Origin: JBAZDC01 sp041654595
GTDB lineage: Bacteria; Pseudomonadota; Gammaproteobacteria; Burkholderiales; Burkholderiaceae_B
Assembly: GCA_964551305.1 (NCBI GenBank)
Contig: CAZKBT010000003.1
Location: 35,162-99,161, forward strand
Length of the DNA stretch: 64,000 bases
Reading direction: 5' to 3'
In this document: piece by piece, positions 1 through 7,495 of the stretch
How the letters are laid out: every line of letters begins with the position of its first letter
Numbering within the stretch: the first letter of the stretch is position 1
Made by a program: the position numbers and the translations under genes
The notes under the pieces: model-generated
What the model was told of the DNA's origin: nothing
The model's database searches: none
What the model saw: only the letters and a program-made list of their open reading frames with translations

Positions 1-643
1 AGGGATGACCGATGCCGTAGACGAAGCCGTCGATCTTGCCGCTGCACAGCGCCGCGCCGTGCTCATCCGGTTTGAACGTCGTCACTTGGCCGAAGAACTG
101 CAAGTCTTCGCCGCGCGCCGCCAGATACTGCTCGATCAGGTTGCGCGAGCTCGATCCGACGCTGCCGACATTGAAGCGCTTGCCTCTCAGGTCGTCGAAT
201 GACGAGGCGTGAGCGCCCTTGGAGGCGACGATCGTTACCGGTTCGGCGTGCAGGGAAAACACGACCCGCAGCTTTTTGTAGGCGCCGGCTTCCTGGAATT
301 GTCTTTCGCCGTTGTAGGCGTTGTAGGCGACGTCCGATTGGACGATGCCGAACTCGAGCTCTCCGGACTTTAACGAACTGACATTGAACACGGAGCCGCC
401 GGTGGGTTCGGCCGAGCAGCGTATCCGTTGTTCAGGGCGTTGCCTGAGGACCAGCCTGCATATGGCGGCCCCCGCCGCATAGTACACGCCCGTCACGCTG
501 CCTGTGCCGATGCTCAGGGTCGTGACGGCGGCTGTTTGCGCGGCGGCGGGCGCGACGAACGCCAGGCAGGCGGTGGTGGCCGCGGTCAGGCCAAGCGTGC
601 GCAGGGCAAGGAGGGGCGGGCGGTATGCTGGCAGGACGGGCAA
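1..643 (-). CDS. TAXI-family TRAP transporter substrate-binding protein (partial)
   Basis: Periplasmic receptor of a TRAP-type importer, TAXI subfamily. The C-terminus lies beyond the left edge, leaving about 214 residues. A signal peptide is visible (hydrophobic segment near residues 17-30, then APAAAQ at 31-36). The mature N-terminus carries the family signature SIGTGSVTGVYYAAG, and the motif LCSGKIDGFVYGIGHP comes near the edge. I placed the start at a TTG preceded by GGAGAA; no ATG fits the signal peptide. It follows the thiolase gene on the same strand after about 120 bases that hold a stem-loop. No TRAP membrane subunit is visible, and it would have to lie outside the window. The ligand is unknown; TAXI proteins bind small organic acids or amino acids. 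Confidence 0.85.
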   Translation of the reverse strand, partial: MPVLPAYRPPLLALRTLGLTAATTACLAFVAPAAAQTAAVTTLSIGTGSVTGVYYAAGAAICRLVLRQRPEQRIRCSAEPTGGSVFNVSSLKSGELEFGIVQSDVAYNAYNGERQFQEAGAYKKLRVVFSLHAEPVTIVASKGAHASSFDDLRGKRFNVGSVGSSSRNLIEQYLAARGEDLQFFGQVTTFKPDEHGAALCSGKIDGFVYGIGHP

Positions 644-685
644 AGCGTTCTCCGGTGTTCAAATCATCGTTGCCGATACGTTGGC

Positions 686-720
686 CATGCATGAACCCGG
701 ATGCGCCGGGTAAATGCATG
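686..720. repeat. Intercistronic stem-loop between thiolase and TAXI receptor genes
   Basis: An imperfect inverted repeat: outer arms CATGCAT (686-692) and ATGCATG (714-720), inner arms ACCCGG (695-700) and CCGGGT (706-711), with loop ATGCG. No T-run follows on either strand, so it is not a clear intrinsic terminator. It lies within the minus-strand transcription unit, just upstream of the receptor gene. There it could stabilise or segment the mRNA, so that receptor and enzyme are made in different amounts. That role is inference. Confidence 0.5.
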
Positions 721-763
721 ATAGCCAATAGTACCTGGTCCAATGATATCCGGATTAAGCGGA

Positions 764-1909
764 TTAATCAGATGTCAGGATGTGAATGGTGCATGCCCCG
801 TGATCGAGTCCCGACACGCCGCCGCCCGTGCAGTGGGTCAGCGCATTCTTGGCGCCTTTTACCTGCCGCTTCCCGGCATGCCCGCGCAATTGTTCCACTG
901 CCTCGACCACTTGCGCGATGCCGGTTGCGCCCGGCGGGTGCCCTTTTGCGATCAGGCCGCCGCTGGGATTGACGGGCAGGCGGCCGCCGATCGTGGTCGC
1001 GCCTTCCCGCAGCAGATGCTTGGCCTGGCCGGCGCCGCAGAAACCCAGCGCTTCGTAATAGAGCATCTCGGCGATGCTGAAGGCGTCGTGCACTTCCGCG
1101 AAGTGAATGTCGCTAGGCTGAAGGCCGGCCTGCGCATAAGCTTTTTGCGCGCAGCGCACCGTAATTTCCGGACTGGTCATATCCCTGAAGTCGCTACGGT
1201 AAAGGCCGGAGCAGAGTTGCGACGCAAGAATGCGCACCGGGCTCTGCGCGGCCTTGCGCGCCCATGCCTCGCTGCCGACGATGACCGCCGCCGCGCCGTC
1301 CGCTCGGGCGCAGCATTGCAGCAGCGTCAACGGATCCGCGACCAGCCTCGATCCCAGGACTTCGTCCATCGAGACGGCGGCCTGGAACAATGCCTTGTCG
1401 TTATCGACGGCATGCTTTCTGTTCTTCACGCAAACCGAGGCAAGGTCTTCTTCGGTCGCGCCATACTCGAACATGTAGCGTCGCGCCCGCGTCGCATATA
1501 CGGCTGGAGGGCTTACGCCCAGAGAACCGTCGAAATCATCCGGGTGGCGCGGTAGAGGCCCGGCTATGTGAGTCAGCTTATCCGCGCCGATGACCAGGAT
1601 GGCATCATGCATGCCGGCTGCCACTGCCATCTGCGCCAGATGCAGCGCCGTGGAACTGCTCGAGCATGCGTTTTCCACGTTGGCGATCGGCATCCCCAGC
1701 AGTCCGATGTGCTTCAATGCGCGCTGGCCCACCATGCTGCCGCCCCATTGGGTGCCGACGTAGGCGGCGCCGATCTCGTCGCCGTTGAAACCGGCATCGG
1801 CCAACGCGGCCGCGGCCGCGCCGGCCGCCAGCTCCGACAACGGCGTTTCTTTATGCTTGCCGAAAGCCATCATGCCGGCGCCGATTAGATAGACTGGCCG
1901 TGTCGTCAT
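764..1909 (-). CDS. SCP2/SCP-x-type thiolase (acetyl-CoA acetyltransferase family)
   Basis: A 381-residue thiolase-fold enzyme acting on acyl-CoA thioesters in the cytoplasm. Visible features are the nucleophile Cys82 in ENACSSSSTALH, a mid-protein VHDAF motif (the position where biosynthetic thiolases have a different motif), GGLIAKGHPPGATG with the catalytic His, and a C-terminal THCTGGG. This pattern is the SCP2 type, whose members pair with DUF35 proteins. The DUF35 gene lies two bases upstream. The start at 1909 gives the family N-terminus (VYLIGAGM); a longer in-frame upstream extension merely reads through the preceding gene. It may be a thiolase or, as in steroid side-chain Ltp2-type enzymes, a retro-aldolase. 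The substrate is unknown. Confidence 0.88.
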   Translation of the reverse strand: MTTRPVYLIGAGMMAFGKHKETPLSELAAGAAAAALADAGFNGDEIGAAYVGTQWGGSMVGQRALKHIGLLGMPIANVENACSSSSTALHLAQMAVAAGMHDAILVIGADKLTHIAGPLPRHPDDFDGSLGVSPPAVYATRARRYMFEYGATEEDLASVCVKNRKHAVDNDKALFQAAVSMDEVLGSRLVADPLTLLQCCARADGAAAVIVGSEAWARKAAQSPVRILASQLCSGLYRSDFRDMTSPEITVRCAQKAYAQAGLQPSDIHFAEVHDAFSIAEMLYYEALGFCGAGQAKHLLREGATTIGGRLPVNPSGGLIAKGHPPGATGIAQVVEAVEQLRGHAGKRQVKGAKNALTHCTGGGVSGLDHGACTIHILTSD

Positions 1910-1911
1910 GT

Positions 1912-2346
1912 TCAGTGCTCCAGCGCGTGAAAACGGAAGCAAGTCACGGGCGCGCCATCGGCGGCGGTGTACAGTACCGCCTGCTCGACGCCGACGCGCA
2001 TGCCGACCTTCAGCTTGGCGGAGTCCGTTTCGCGGATCTGGCCGCACACTCTGACTTTTTCTTCGGGGTAGTCGACGTAGCCCACGGTGTATTCGGCTGG
2101 CCATACGCCGCCGGCGCCTCTCACGATGGTGTAGGTGTAGAGCTCGCCGGTGGAGGAAAGCTTGGTTCTCGTGAAGTCCTTGCCGCGGCAGGCGGCGCAC
2201 GTGGCGATGGCGGGCAGGTAGCATGTTCCGCAATGCGTGCACGTATACCCAAAAAGCTCGACGTCGCCGTCCTCCGCGCGCGCCCAATAGTCGCCGTGCA
2301 GCCGGCGCTCCGATGTTGCCGTGTTGATGTCGGTTTCTTGTATCAT
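1912..2346 (-). CDS. DUF35 / OB-fold zinc-ribbon protein, thiolase partner
   Basis: A 144-residue protein with a rubredoxin-like zinc ribbon (Cys36, Cys39, Cys50, Cys53) followed by an OB-fold (about residues 60-144), the standard DUF35 architecture. Such proteins form complexes with SCP2-type thiolases or aldolases and are needed for their activity or stability. The gene ends two bases before the thiolase start and begins 16 bases after the MmgE/PrpD gene, so the three are almost certainly co-transcribed. The partner assignment rests on family knowledge plus this adjacency. Confidence 0.88.
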   Translation of the reverse strand: MIQETDINTATSERRLHGDYWARAEDGDVELFGYTCTHCGTCYLPAIATCAACRGKDFTRTKLSSTGELYTYTIVRGAGGVWPAEYTVGYVDYPEEKVRVCGQIRETDSAKLKVGMRVGVEQAVLYTAADGAPVTCFRFHALEH

Positions 2347-2362
2347 TGATGATCCTTGATGC

Positions 2363-3760
2363 TCAACGGGTTGCAGCCCGATGATGGGCCGAGAAGATTG
2401 CCTGAAACGTATTGCCGGCCACGCAATGAAGGTCGGCGGCGGCTTGCGCCTGTATGATGTCGTCGAATAGCGCCTGCGACTTGTCGGACAGTCCGGCGTG
2501 GCGCAAGCAATCCGCTACCTTTTCCAGAAGCCGTTGCATGAAGGCCGGCTGGCCATAGCGACAGGGCAGGTCCGCCATGCGCTGCGCGAGCTGCCGGCCG
2601 TCGGCCAGCGTGATCGAGACGCACGCGGTCCGCGTGCCGTCCGATTGCAGCGACTCGCGCACCTGCATCGAAGACATCAGCTTGCGAATATCGGGCCTCT
2701 GTAGTGCTTGATCCGTGAATGAATCCAGCCGCAGCGCACCGTCCGCCAGCGCGCAGGCGACGCCGAACTCGATGCTGAATCGCGCTTCGTCGGCGTTGAC
2801 GGGAAGGCGGTCCAGCAACGGCGCATGGGCGCTCGGCGTTCCTTCTATCAGGATGGCGCGGACGTGTGATGCGGATGGAGAGTCGATCCGGGCGCGCAAG
2901 GCCAATGCGGCTTCGATGGCGCGATGGGCGGCATAGCAGTTGGGAAACTGTTTGATCTCGATGCCGATGCGCGCGATGGCCAAGTCTGCTCCGGCATCGC
3001 GCTCAGGTAGAGCCAAGGGGATCGCATGCGTGGCGCCATATAGACTGCCGAAGCTTGTCGGCCCTTCGAGCGCGCGGCAGGATGCGTCGACCCCGGCCTT
3101 GGCCAGCAGCGCCGCCCTCAGGGCGCCGCAAGCGGCAAAGCCCGCTTGGAACGGTTTTGCCAGCGTACCGAAGTTGGCCTGGACGCCGGCGGACTGCGCG
3201 ACAGCCAGCCCCAGGGCATGGGATGCCTCCCGCGCATCCAGTTTCAGCGTGCGCGAACATGCCGCGGCGGCGGCCAGAATGCCGACGGTGGAGGTGGCGT
3301 GCCAGCCTGCGGGATAGTGGTGCGCGGTGATGGCCGCGCCGATCTGCGCACCCACTTCAAAGCCGAGCGCGTACGCGTCGAGCAGTTCGCCGAATGTGGA
3401 CCGTCCGATTTGGCCCGCCGCCCATAGCGCCGGCCAGATGACGGCGCCGGGATGGCCTCGCCACGCCTGCGTGACGTCATCGTAATCCAGCGCATGGGCG
3501 GCCACCGCGTTGAACAGGGCGGCCGCTTCGGGAAGATGGGGCTCGCCGGTAAGCCAGGCCGTCGCGCCTTGGTCTTGACGCATGGCGCGCGTATAGCCGC
3601 GGGCTAGGCGCGACGCCGTCTCGTTCCTGCCTGCCAACGCCACCGCCAGCGTATCCAGCAGGCTCAGGCGCGCGATCTCGCGCGCTGCCGGCGTGATCGA
3701 AGCGGAAGGAAACTCGACAAGAAAGCGTGCCAGGCGTTGTTGCGAATTTGGGTCACTCAT
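2363..3760 (-). CDS. MmgE/PrpD family protein (2-methylcitrate dehydratase-like)
   Basis: A 465-residue MmgE/PrpD-fold protein, probably a dehydratase or isomerase of a carboxylic or CoA-linked intermediate. The family includes 2-methylcitrate dehydratase, cis-aconitate decarboxylase and many uncharacterised catabolic enzymes. The conserved N-terminal block HALDYDDV and GWHATSTVGILAAAAA are visible, as is QANFGTLAKPFQAG. The start at 3760 matches the family N-terminus; a 41-residue longer in-frame extension runs into the intergenic operator region and is less likely. It is the first gene of the minus-strand operon. A second member of the same family sits at 13022-14392. No prpB or prpC is present, so true 2-methylcitrate metabolism is unlikely. 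Confidence 0.85.
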   Translation of the reverse strand: MSDPNSQQRLARFLVEFPSASITPAAREIARLSLLDTLAVALAGRNETASRLARGYTRAMRQDQGATAWLTGEPHLPEAAALFNAVAAHALDYDDVTQAWRGHPGAVIWPALWAAGQIGRSTFGELLDAYALGFEVGAQIGAAITAHHYPAGWHATSTVGILAAAAACSRTLKLDAREASHALGLAVAQSAGVQANFGTLAKPFQAGFAACGALRAALLAKAGVDASCRALEGPTSFGSLYGATHAIPLALPERDAGADLAIARIGIEIKQFPNCYAAHRAIEAALALRARIDSPSASHVRAILIEGTPSAHAPLLDRLPVNADEARFSIEFGVACALADGALRLDSFTDQALQRPDIRKLMSSMQVRESLQSDGTRTACVSITLADGRQLAQRMADLPCRYGQPAFMQRLLEKVADCLRHAGLSDKSQALFDDIIQAQAAADLHCVAGNTFQAIFSAHHRAATR

Positions 3761-3854
3761 GTTGCTTATGCCGGGGTCTCGGGTGGGGGCGGATCGAACG
3801 GTTTCGTGAGACGAGCGATGAATCATCCCGCTTGCGGGTACTTGTCTAAAACCA

Positions 3855-3874
3855 ATATATCTGATCAAATATAT
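3855..3874. promoter_or_regulatory. Near-palindromic operator candidate in divergent intergenic region
   Basis: The 20-base sequence ATATATCTGATCAAATATAT is palindromic except for one pair and lies between the divergent MmgE/PrpD and aminotransferase genes. Its minus strand contains ATATTTGAT, which recurs in the sites at 6525-6544 and 7431-7462. It is a likely operator for the GntR regulator encoded at 6581-7240 and would control both divergent operons. The binding is inferred. Confidence 0.55.
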
Positions 3875-3912
3875 AACAGTCAAGCACCACTACAATAGGA
3901 TGAGGCATAACC

Positions 3913-5220
3913 ATGAGCTCTCGCGCGCAAGCACAGGACCCGACTTCCGAACGCGGTATTTGCGAAAGAATCCGCCGACTGGAAGGAGGGGGGCTACGAA
4001 CGTTCGTCAATCCCGAGCCTCTCGTGCTCGCAGGCGCGCAAGGGCCCTGGCTGCACGGCGTCGACGGACGCAGGTATCTGGATTTCGCGGGCAGTTTCGC
4101 GGTGACCATCACCGGCCACGGCCATCCCGCGGTCGTCAAGGCGATTCAGGCCCAGGCCGAGACGCTCATTCATTGTCCATCCGCCTATCCCTCCGAACTG
4201 CGGGCGGAGTTCCTGGAGACGATCGAGTCGATCTGCGCCGATACCATGGGTGGCGACATGGCGATCATGCCGGCGATGTCGGGCGCGATGGCGAATGAAA
4301 TGGCCGTGTCGCTGGTGCGGCACTTGCGGCCGGGAGCCGAGTTCGTGGCGTTCACCGGCGGGTATTTCGGCCGATCGGTGGGGACCGCGGCGTTTGCGGG
4401 CAAGGCCCAGTACCGATCCGCGTTGGGCCTCGGGCCGGCCGCGCATTTCGCGCCGTATCCCTATGCCAAGCGCTTCGGCCCCGATGCCTCCGATTTCACC
4501 ATGCGATATCTCGAGGCGATAACCGGCAAGGGCGGCGGCGCGGGCCGGATCGGAGCCGTCATACTCGAGCCCATCCAGGGCAATGGCGGGGTCATTATCC
4601 CGCCCGAGGATTTCCTGCCCAGGCTGAGGGCGTTTTGCGACCGCATCGGGGCTCTGTTGGTGGTTGATGAGATCCAAAGCGGCTGCGGACGCAGCGGCGC
4701 CATGTGGGCCGTCGACCATTGGGGAGTCGCCCCGGATTTGATGACGATAGGCAAGGGTATCGGGGGAAACATGGGCGTCGCCGCGCTGGTCGGCAAACGC
4801 GAGCTGATGGCGTGGACGCCGGATGCCTATAGTTCCACTTTCTTGACCAACCATATAGGGTTGGCGGCGTCGATTGCCGCCATTCAGGTCGTTCGCGAAG
4901 AGGGGCTGGTGCAACGGTCCAGGATGCTCGGGGATAAATATTTGCCCTGGCTGCAGGAACGGTTGGCCGGCCGCCCCGGTGTCGCGGATGTTCGTGGACG
5001 CGGCCTGTGGTTCGCCATCGAAATGGATGCGACGGAAAGCGCGACGGCGGCGCAGCGCGCCGCGGCGGCGGCCAAAGCGCTGCGCGGCAAGGGCGTCGTC
5101 ATCGGCACGGGCGGATACGAAGGACAGGTTTTCAAGATCGCGCCGCCGCTCGATATCGAAGAAAGCGTGCTGGTGGACGGGTTGCAACGCGTATGCGATG
5201 TCGTTGCGGAGGTTCGCTAG
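3913..5220 (+). CDS. Class III (omega) aminotransferase, PLP-dependent
   Basis: A 435-residue subgroup-III aminotransferase like those acting on 4-aminobutyrate, ornithine and other omega-amino compounds. The PLP site is clear: VVDEIQSG (Asp252) and DLMTIGKGIGG with Schiff-base Lys281. The usual GSEANE phosphate-binding motif reads GAMANE, a small departure. The start ATG has GAGG seven bases upstream. Two bases after its stop comes the CoA-transferase start, so the two are coupled. In context it would remove an amino group and deliver an oxo acid or semialdehyde, which the aldehyde dehydrogenase at 17269 or CoA activation could take further. The substrate cannot be read from the sequence. 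Confidence 0.87.
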   Translation: MSSRAQAQDPTSERGICERIRRLEGGGLRTFVNPEPLVLAGAQGPWLHGVDGRRYLDFAGSFAVTITGHGHPAVVKAIQAQAETLIHCPSAYPSELRAEFLETIESICADTMGGDMAIMPAMSGAMANEMAVSLVRHLRPGAEFVAFTGGYFGRSVGTAAFAGKAQYRSALGLGPAAHFAPYPYAKRFGPDASDFTMRYLEAITGKGGGAGRIGAVILEPIQGNGGVIIPPEDFLPRLRAFCDRIGALLVVDEIQSGCGRSGAMWAVDHWGVAPDLMTIGKGIGGNMGVAALVGKRELMAWTPDAYSSTFLTNHIGLAASIAAIQVVREEGLVQRSRMLGDKYLPWLQERLAGRPGVADVRGRGLWFAIEMDATESATAAQRAAAAAKALRGKGVVIGTGGYEGQVFKIAPPLDIEESVLVDGLQRVCDVVAEVR

Positions 5221-5222
5221 CC

Positions 5223-6497
5223 ATGGCCCACGTTGAGGGAAATACGGATTCAGGGGCGATGGGCGAGGCGGGACGCGCAGGCTGGGGCGCATTGGAAGGT
5301 GTAAGAGTCATCGATCTTACCCGTATGCTGTCCGGGCCGTATTGCACCATGCTGCTGGCCGACCAAGGCGCGGAAGTCATCAAGGTGGAGTCTTTCGACG
5401 GGGATACGAGCCGCGGCCACGGTCCGTATCGCGAAGACGACCCGGACCGCGAATTCGGCGGATACTTCCAGAGCGTGAATCGGAACAAGAAAAGCATCGT
5501 GCTCAACTTGAAGGACCAGGCGTCGATCGAGGTCATGCGCAAGCTCGTGGCAACCGCCGACGTGCTGGTGGAGAACTTCCGGTCGGGCGTGATGGAACGC
5601 CTGGGGCTGGGTTACGAGCAATTGCGCGAGATCAATCCCCGGCTCGTCTACGCCGCCATTCGGGGGTTCGGGGATCCGCGCACCGGCGCCAGTCCTTATG
5701 ACGACTGGCCGGCGTACGACGTGGTGGCGCAGGCCATGGGGGGGCTGATAGGCATTACCGGGCCAGGGCCGGGAGAACATGTGAAGGTGGGTCCCGGCGT
5801 CGGGGACATATTCCCGGGAGCCATGGCGACGGTAGGCATCCTGAGCGCGTTGCACTACGCCGGCAGGACGGGGCAAGGGCAGTTCGTCGACGTGGCCATG
5901 TATGATGCCGTGCTTGCGCTTTGCGAGCGCATCGTTTATCAGCATTCGTTTTCAGGCGCCGTTCCGGGACCCGAAGGCAGCGCCCATCCCTTTTTCAGCC
6001 CCTTCGGCCTATACCCCGCCGCGGACGGCTGGGTAACGATTGCTTGTCCGAACGACGGTTTCTGGTCGGCGCTGACGCGCGCAATGGGCTGCCCGGAACT
6101 GGCCCAGGACGATCGAACCCGGACCAAGGTGGATCGCGCCAGGAACTCGGCTTTCGTCAACGAGACGGTACGGGCGTGGACGAGCCGGCTCACCAAGGCG
6201 GAGCTGGCGGAGCTCCTGGGCGGCAAAGTGCCGTTCGGGCCCGTTCATACCGTGGCGGATATTTTCGCCGATCCGCACGTGCGCGCGCGTGGCATGTTGG
6301 CGCAGGTCGCGCACCCCGGTTCCGAACGGCCATCCACGGTAGCCGGCACCCCCGTGCATTTGGCCGGCACGCCGGGGGGAGTGCGCACGCGGGCGCCTTA
6401 CTTCGGAGAGCACACCGTCGCCACGCTGCAGGAACTGGGCTATAGTCGCCCCGATATCGAGGCTATGCGGGAACGCGGCGCGGTGCGGGCAAACTAG
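5223..6497 (+). CDS. CaiB/BaiF family (class III) CoA-transferase
   Basis: A 424-residue class III CoA-transferase, which moves CoA between carboxylic acids through an aspartyl-CoA intermediate. The family hallmarks are present: VIDLTRMLSGPYCTMLLADQGAEVIKVE (about residues 29-56), RNKKSIVLNLK, and AYDVVAQAMGG where Asp166 matches the catalytic Asp of formyl-CoA transferase. ATG 5223 is two bases past the aminotransferase stop; a second in-frame ATG at 5259 is possible. It probably activates the acid arising from the imported compound for cleavage by the thiolase encoded divergently. The donor and acceptor acids are unknown. Confidence 0.88.
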   Translation: MAHVEGNTDSGAMGEAGRAGWGALEGVRVIDLTRMLSGPYCTMLLADQGAEVIKVESFDGDTSRGHGPYREDDPDREFGGYFQSVNRNKKSIVLNLKDQASIEVMRKLVATADVLVENFRSGVMERLGLGYEQLREINPRLVYAAIRGFGDPRTGASPYDDWPAYDVVAQAMGGLIGITGPGPGEHVKVGPGVGDIFPGAMATVGILSALHYAGRTGQGQFVDVAMYDAVLALCERIVYQHSFSGAVPGPEGSAHPFFSPFGLYPAADGWVTIACPNDGFWSALTRAMGCPELAQDDRTRTKVDRARNSAFVNETVRAWTSRLTKAELAELLGGKVPFGPVHTVADIFADPHVRARGMLAQVAHPGSERPSTVAGTPVHLAGTPGGVRTRAPYFGEHTVATLQELGYSRPDIEAMRERGAVRAN

Positions 6498-6524
6498 TTC
6501 CAGTCCATCTTATTCATTTCTCCT

Positions 6525-6544
6525 GATATTTGATAAAATTTATC
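6525..6544. promoter_or_regulatory. Operator candidate in front of the gntR gene
   Basis: GATATTTGATAAAATTTATC lies 36 bases before the regulator's start. It includes the perfect 13-base inverted repeat GATAAA-A-TTTATC (6532-6544) and shares ATATTTGAT with the other two sites of the locus. This fits autoregulation by the GntR protein. Confidence 0.5.
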
Positions 6545-6580
6545 GGAAGCCGCTCGCCGGCATACGAAGGAGATGGTTGG

Positions 6581-7240
6581 ATGCAAGCACAGGAGATCGA
6601 GGGCGCCCCCCCTGTTACAAAAACGGATTACATGTACAGGACGCTGCATGCCGATATCATGGGAGGGGTGCTGCAGCCCGGGCAGAGACTCAGGCTTGCG
6701 GAGCTGGCATCGCGTTATCAAATCAGTGAAATGCCGGTCCGGGAAGCATTGCGCCGCTTGCAGGCCGACGGCTTGGTGGAGTTCGAAAATCATAGAGGCG
6801 CCACCGTTACCGCCGTCCCTTTATCGCGGGTCGTGGAAATCATTTCGACCAGAACGTTTCTCGAAGTGCTGGCCATTTCGGAATCCACGCCGCATCATAC
6901 CGCGCAGACTTTGCAGGAGGCGCGTCGCGTCAATGCGGAACTCAAGGCCGCTACGGATTCGAAACGGGCCAGCGAACTGAACCGGCAATTCCACGTGCTG
7001 CTTTATATGCCTTGCCCGAACATCTTCCTGAAAAAGGAAATCGACGCGTTGTGGAACAAGGTCTGGAGCACGCAGCAGCGCTCGGTTTTTGAACGATCCC
7101 CCGTGCGGGTGGGCGGAGCGGTCGAGGAGCATGAGGAAATACTCAAGGCTATCGCCTCCGGCTCGCAAGAGGCCGTTCGAATTGCCGCATTCAAGCACAG
7201 GGACGTGACGTTGGCCAGCTGGGAAGCTCAACTCGCCTAG
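6581..7240 (+). CDS. GntR-family regulator, FCD (FadR-like) subfamily
   Basis: A 219-residue transcription factor. The N-terminal winged helix spans about residues 18-80, with the recognition region around PVREALRRLQADGLVE and the wing ENHRGATV. An all-helical FCD ligand-binding domain follows to the end, and its effector is probably the imported compound or a metabolite. ATG 6581 has AAGGAG nine bases upstream, so I prefer it to an upstream in-frame start at 6530. It sits between the aminotransferase/CoA-transferase pair and the ABC importer. It has its own palindrome upstream and a terminator downstream, so it is a separate regulatory unit. It is the natural candidate to bind the three related palindromes. 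Confidence 0.9.
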   Translation: MQAQEIEGAPPVTKTDYMYRTLHADIMGGVLQPGQRLRLAELASRYQISEMPVREALRRLQADGLVEFENHRGATVTAVPLSRVVEIISTRTFLEVLAISESTPHHTAQTLQEARRVNAELKAATDSKRASELNRQFHVLLYMPCPNIFLKKEIDALWNKVWSTQQRSVFERSPVRVGGAVEEHEEILKAIASGSQEAVRIAAFKHRDVTLASWEAQLA

Positions 7241-7308
7241 TCAATGGGCAACGCGTCGTCGCGGCGGCAGTGTGAGTGGCCGCGCGCCGATGATGCTTCT
7301 TCATAACC

Positions 7309-7332
7309 AGGTCCGTTCATGGACCTTTTTTT
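7309..7332 (+). terminator. Rho-independent terminator after gntR
   Basis: Stem AGGTCC (7309-7314), loop GTTCAT, stem GGACCT (7321-7326), running into a seven-T tract (7326-7332). It isolates the regulator from the ABC operon that starts about 165 bases further on. Confidence 0.8.
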
Positions 7333-7430
7333 CTGCTTTATCACGATGACGATGCGCCCGGAGCCGGCCGTGGATATCGGCATGATCCGACCGTCGTTTT
7401 CAAGTGCGTGGGTGAAAACCCTTATACAAG

Positions 7431-7462
7431 AAAGATGATATTTGATATCAAATATCATCTTT
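7431..7462. promoter_or_regulatory. Perfect 32-base palindrome upstream of ABC importer operon
   Basis: The arm AAAGATGATATTTGAT (7431-7446) is followed at once by its exact reverse complement (7447-7462), with no mismatch or spacer. The palindrome ends 33 bases before the receptor start codon, where an operator would block transcription. It contains ATATTTGAT on both strands, as in the sites at 3855 and 6525. No T-run follows, so it is not a terminator. It is most likely the high-affinity site of the local GntR protein. Confidence 0.65.
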
Positions 7463-7495
7463 GTCGCACCAACCACATAAAAAGGAGCAAGCTAG

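Noticed and set aside
3994..5292. 432-residue antisense open frame over the aminotransferase gene
   Set aside because: It is rich in Arg, His and Gly with no domain and mirrors a GC-rich coding strand; the plus-strand protein has full family motifs.
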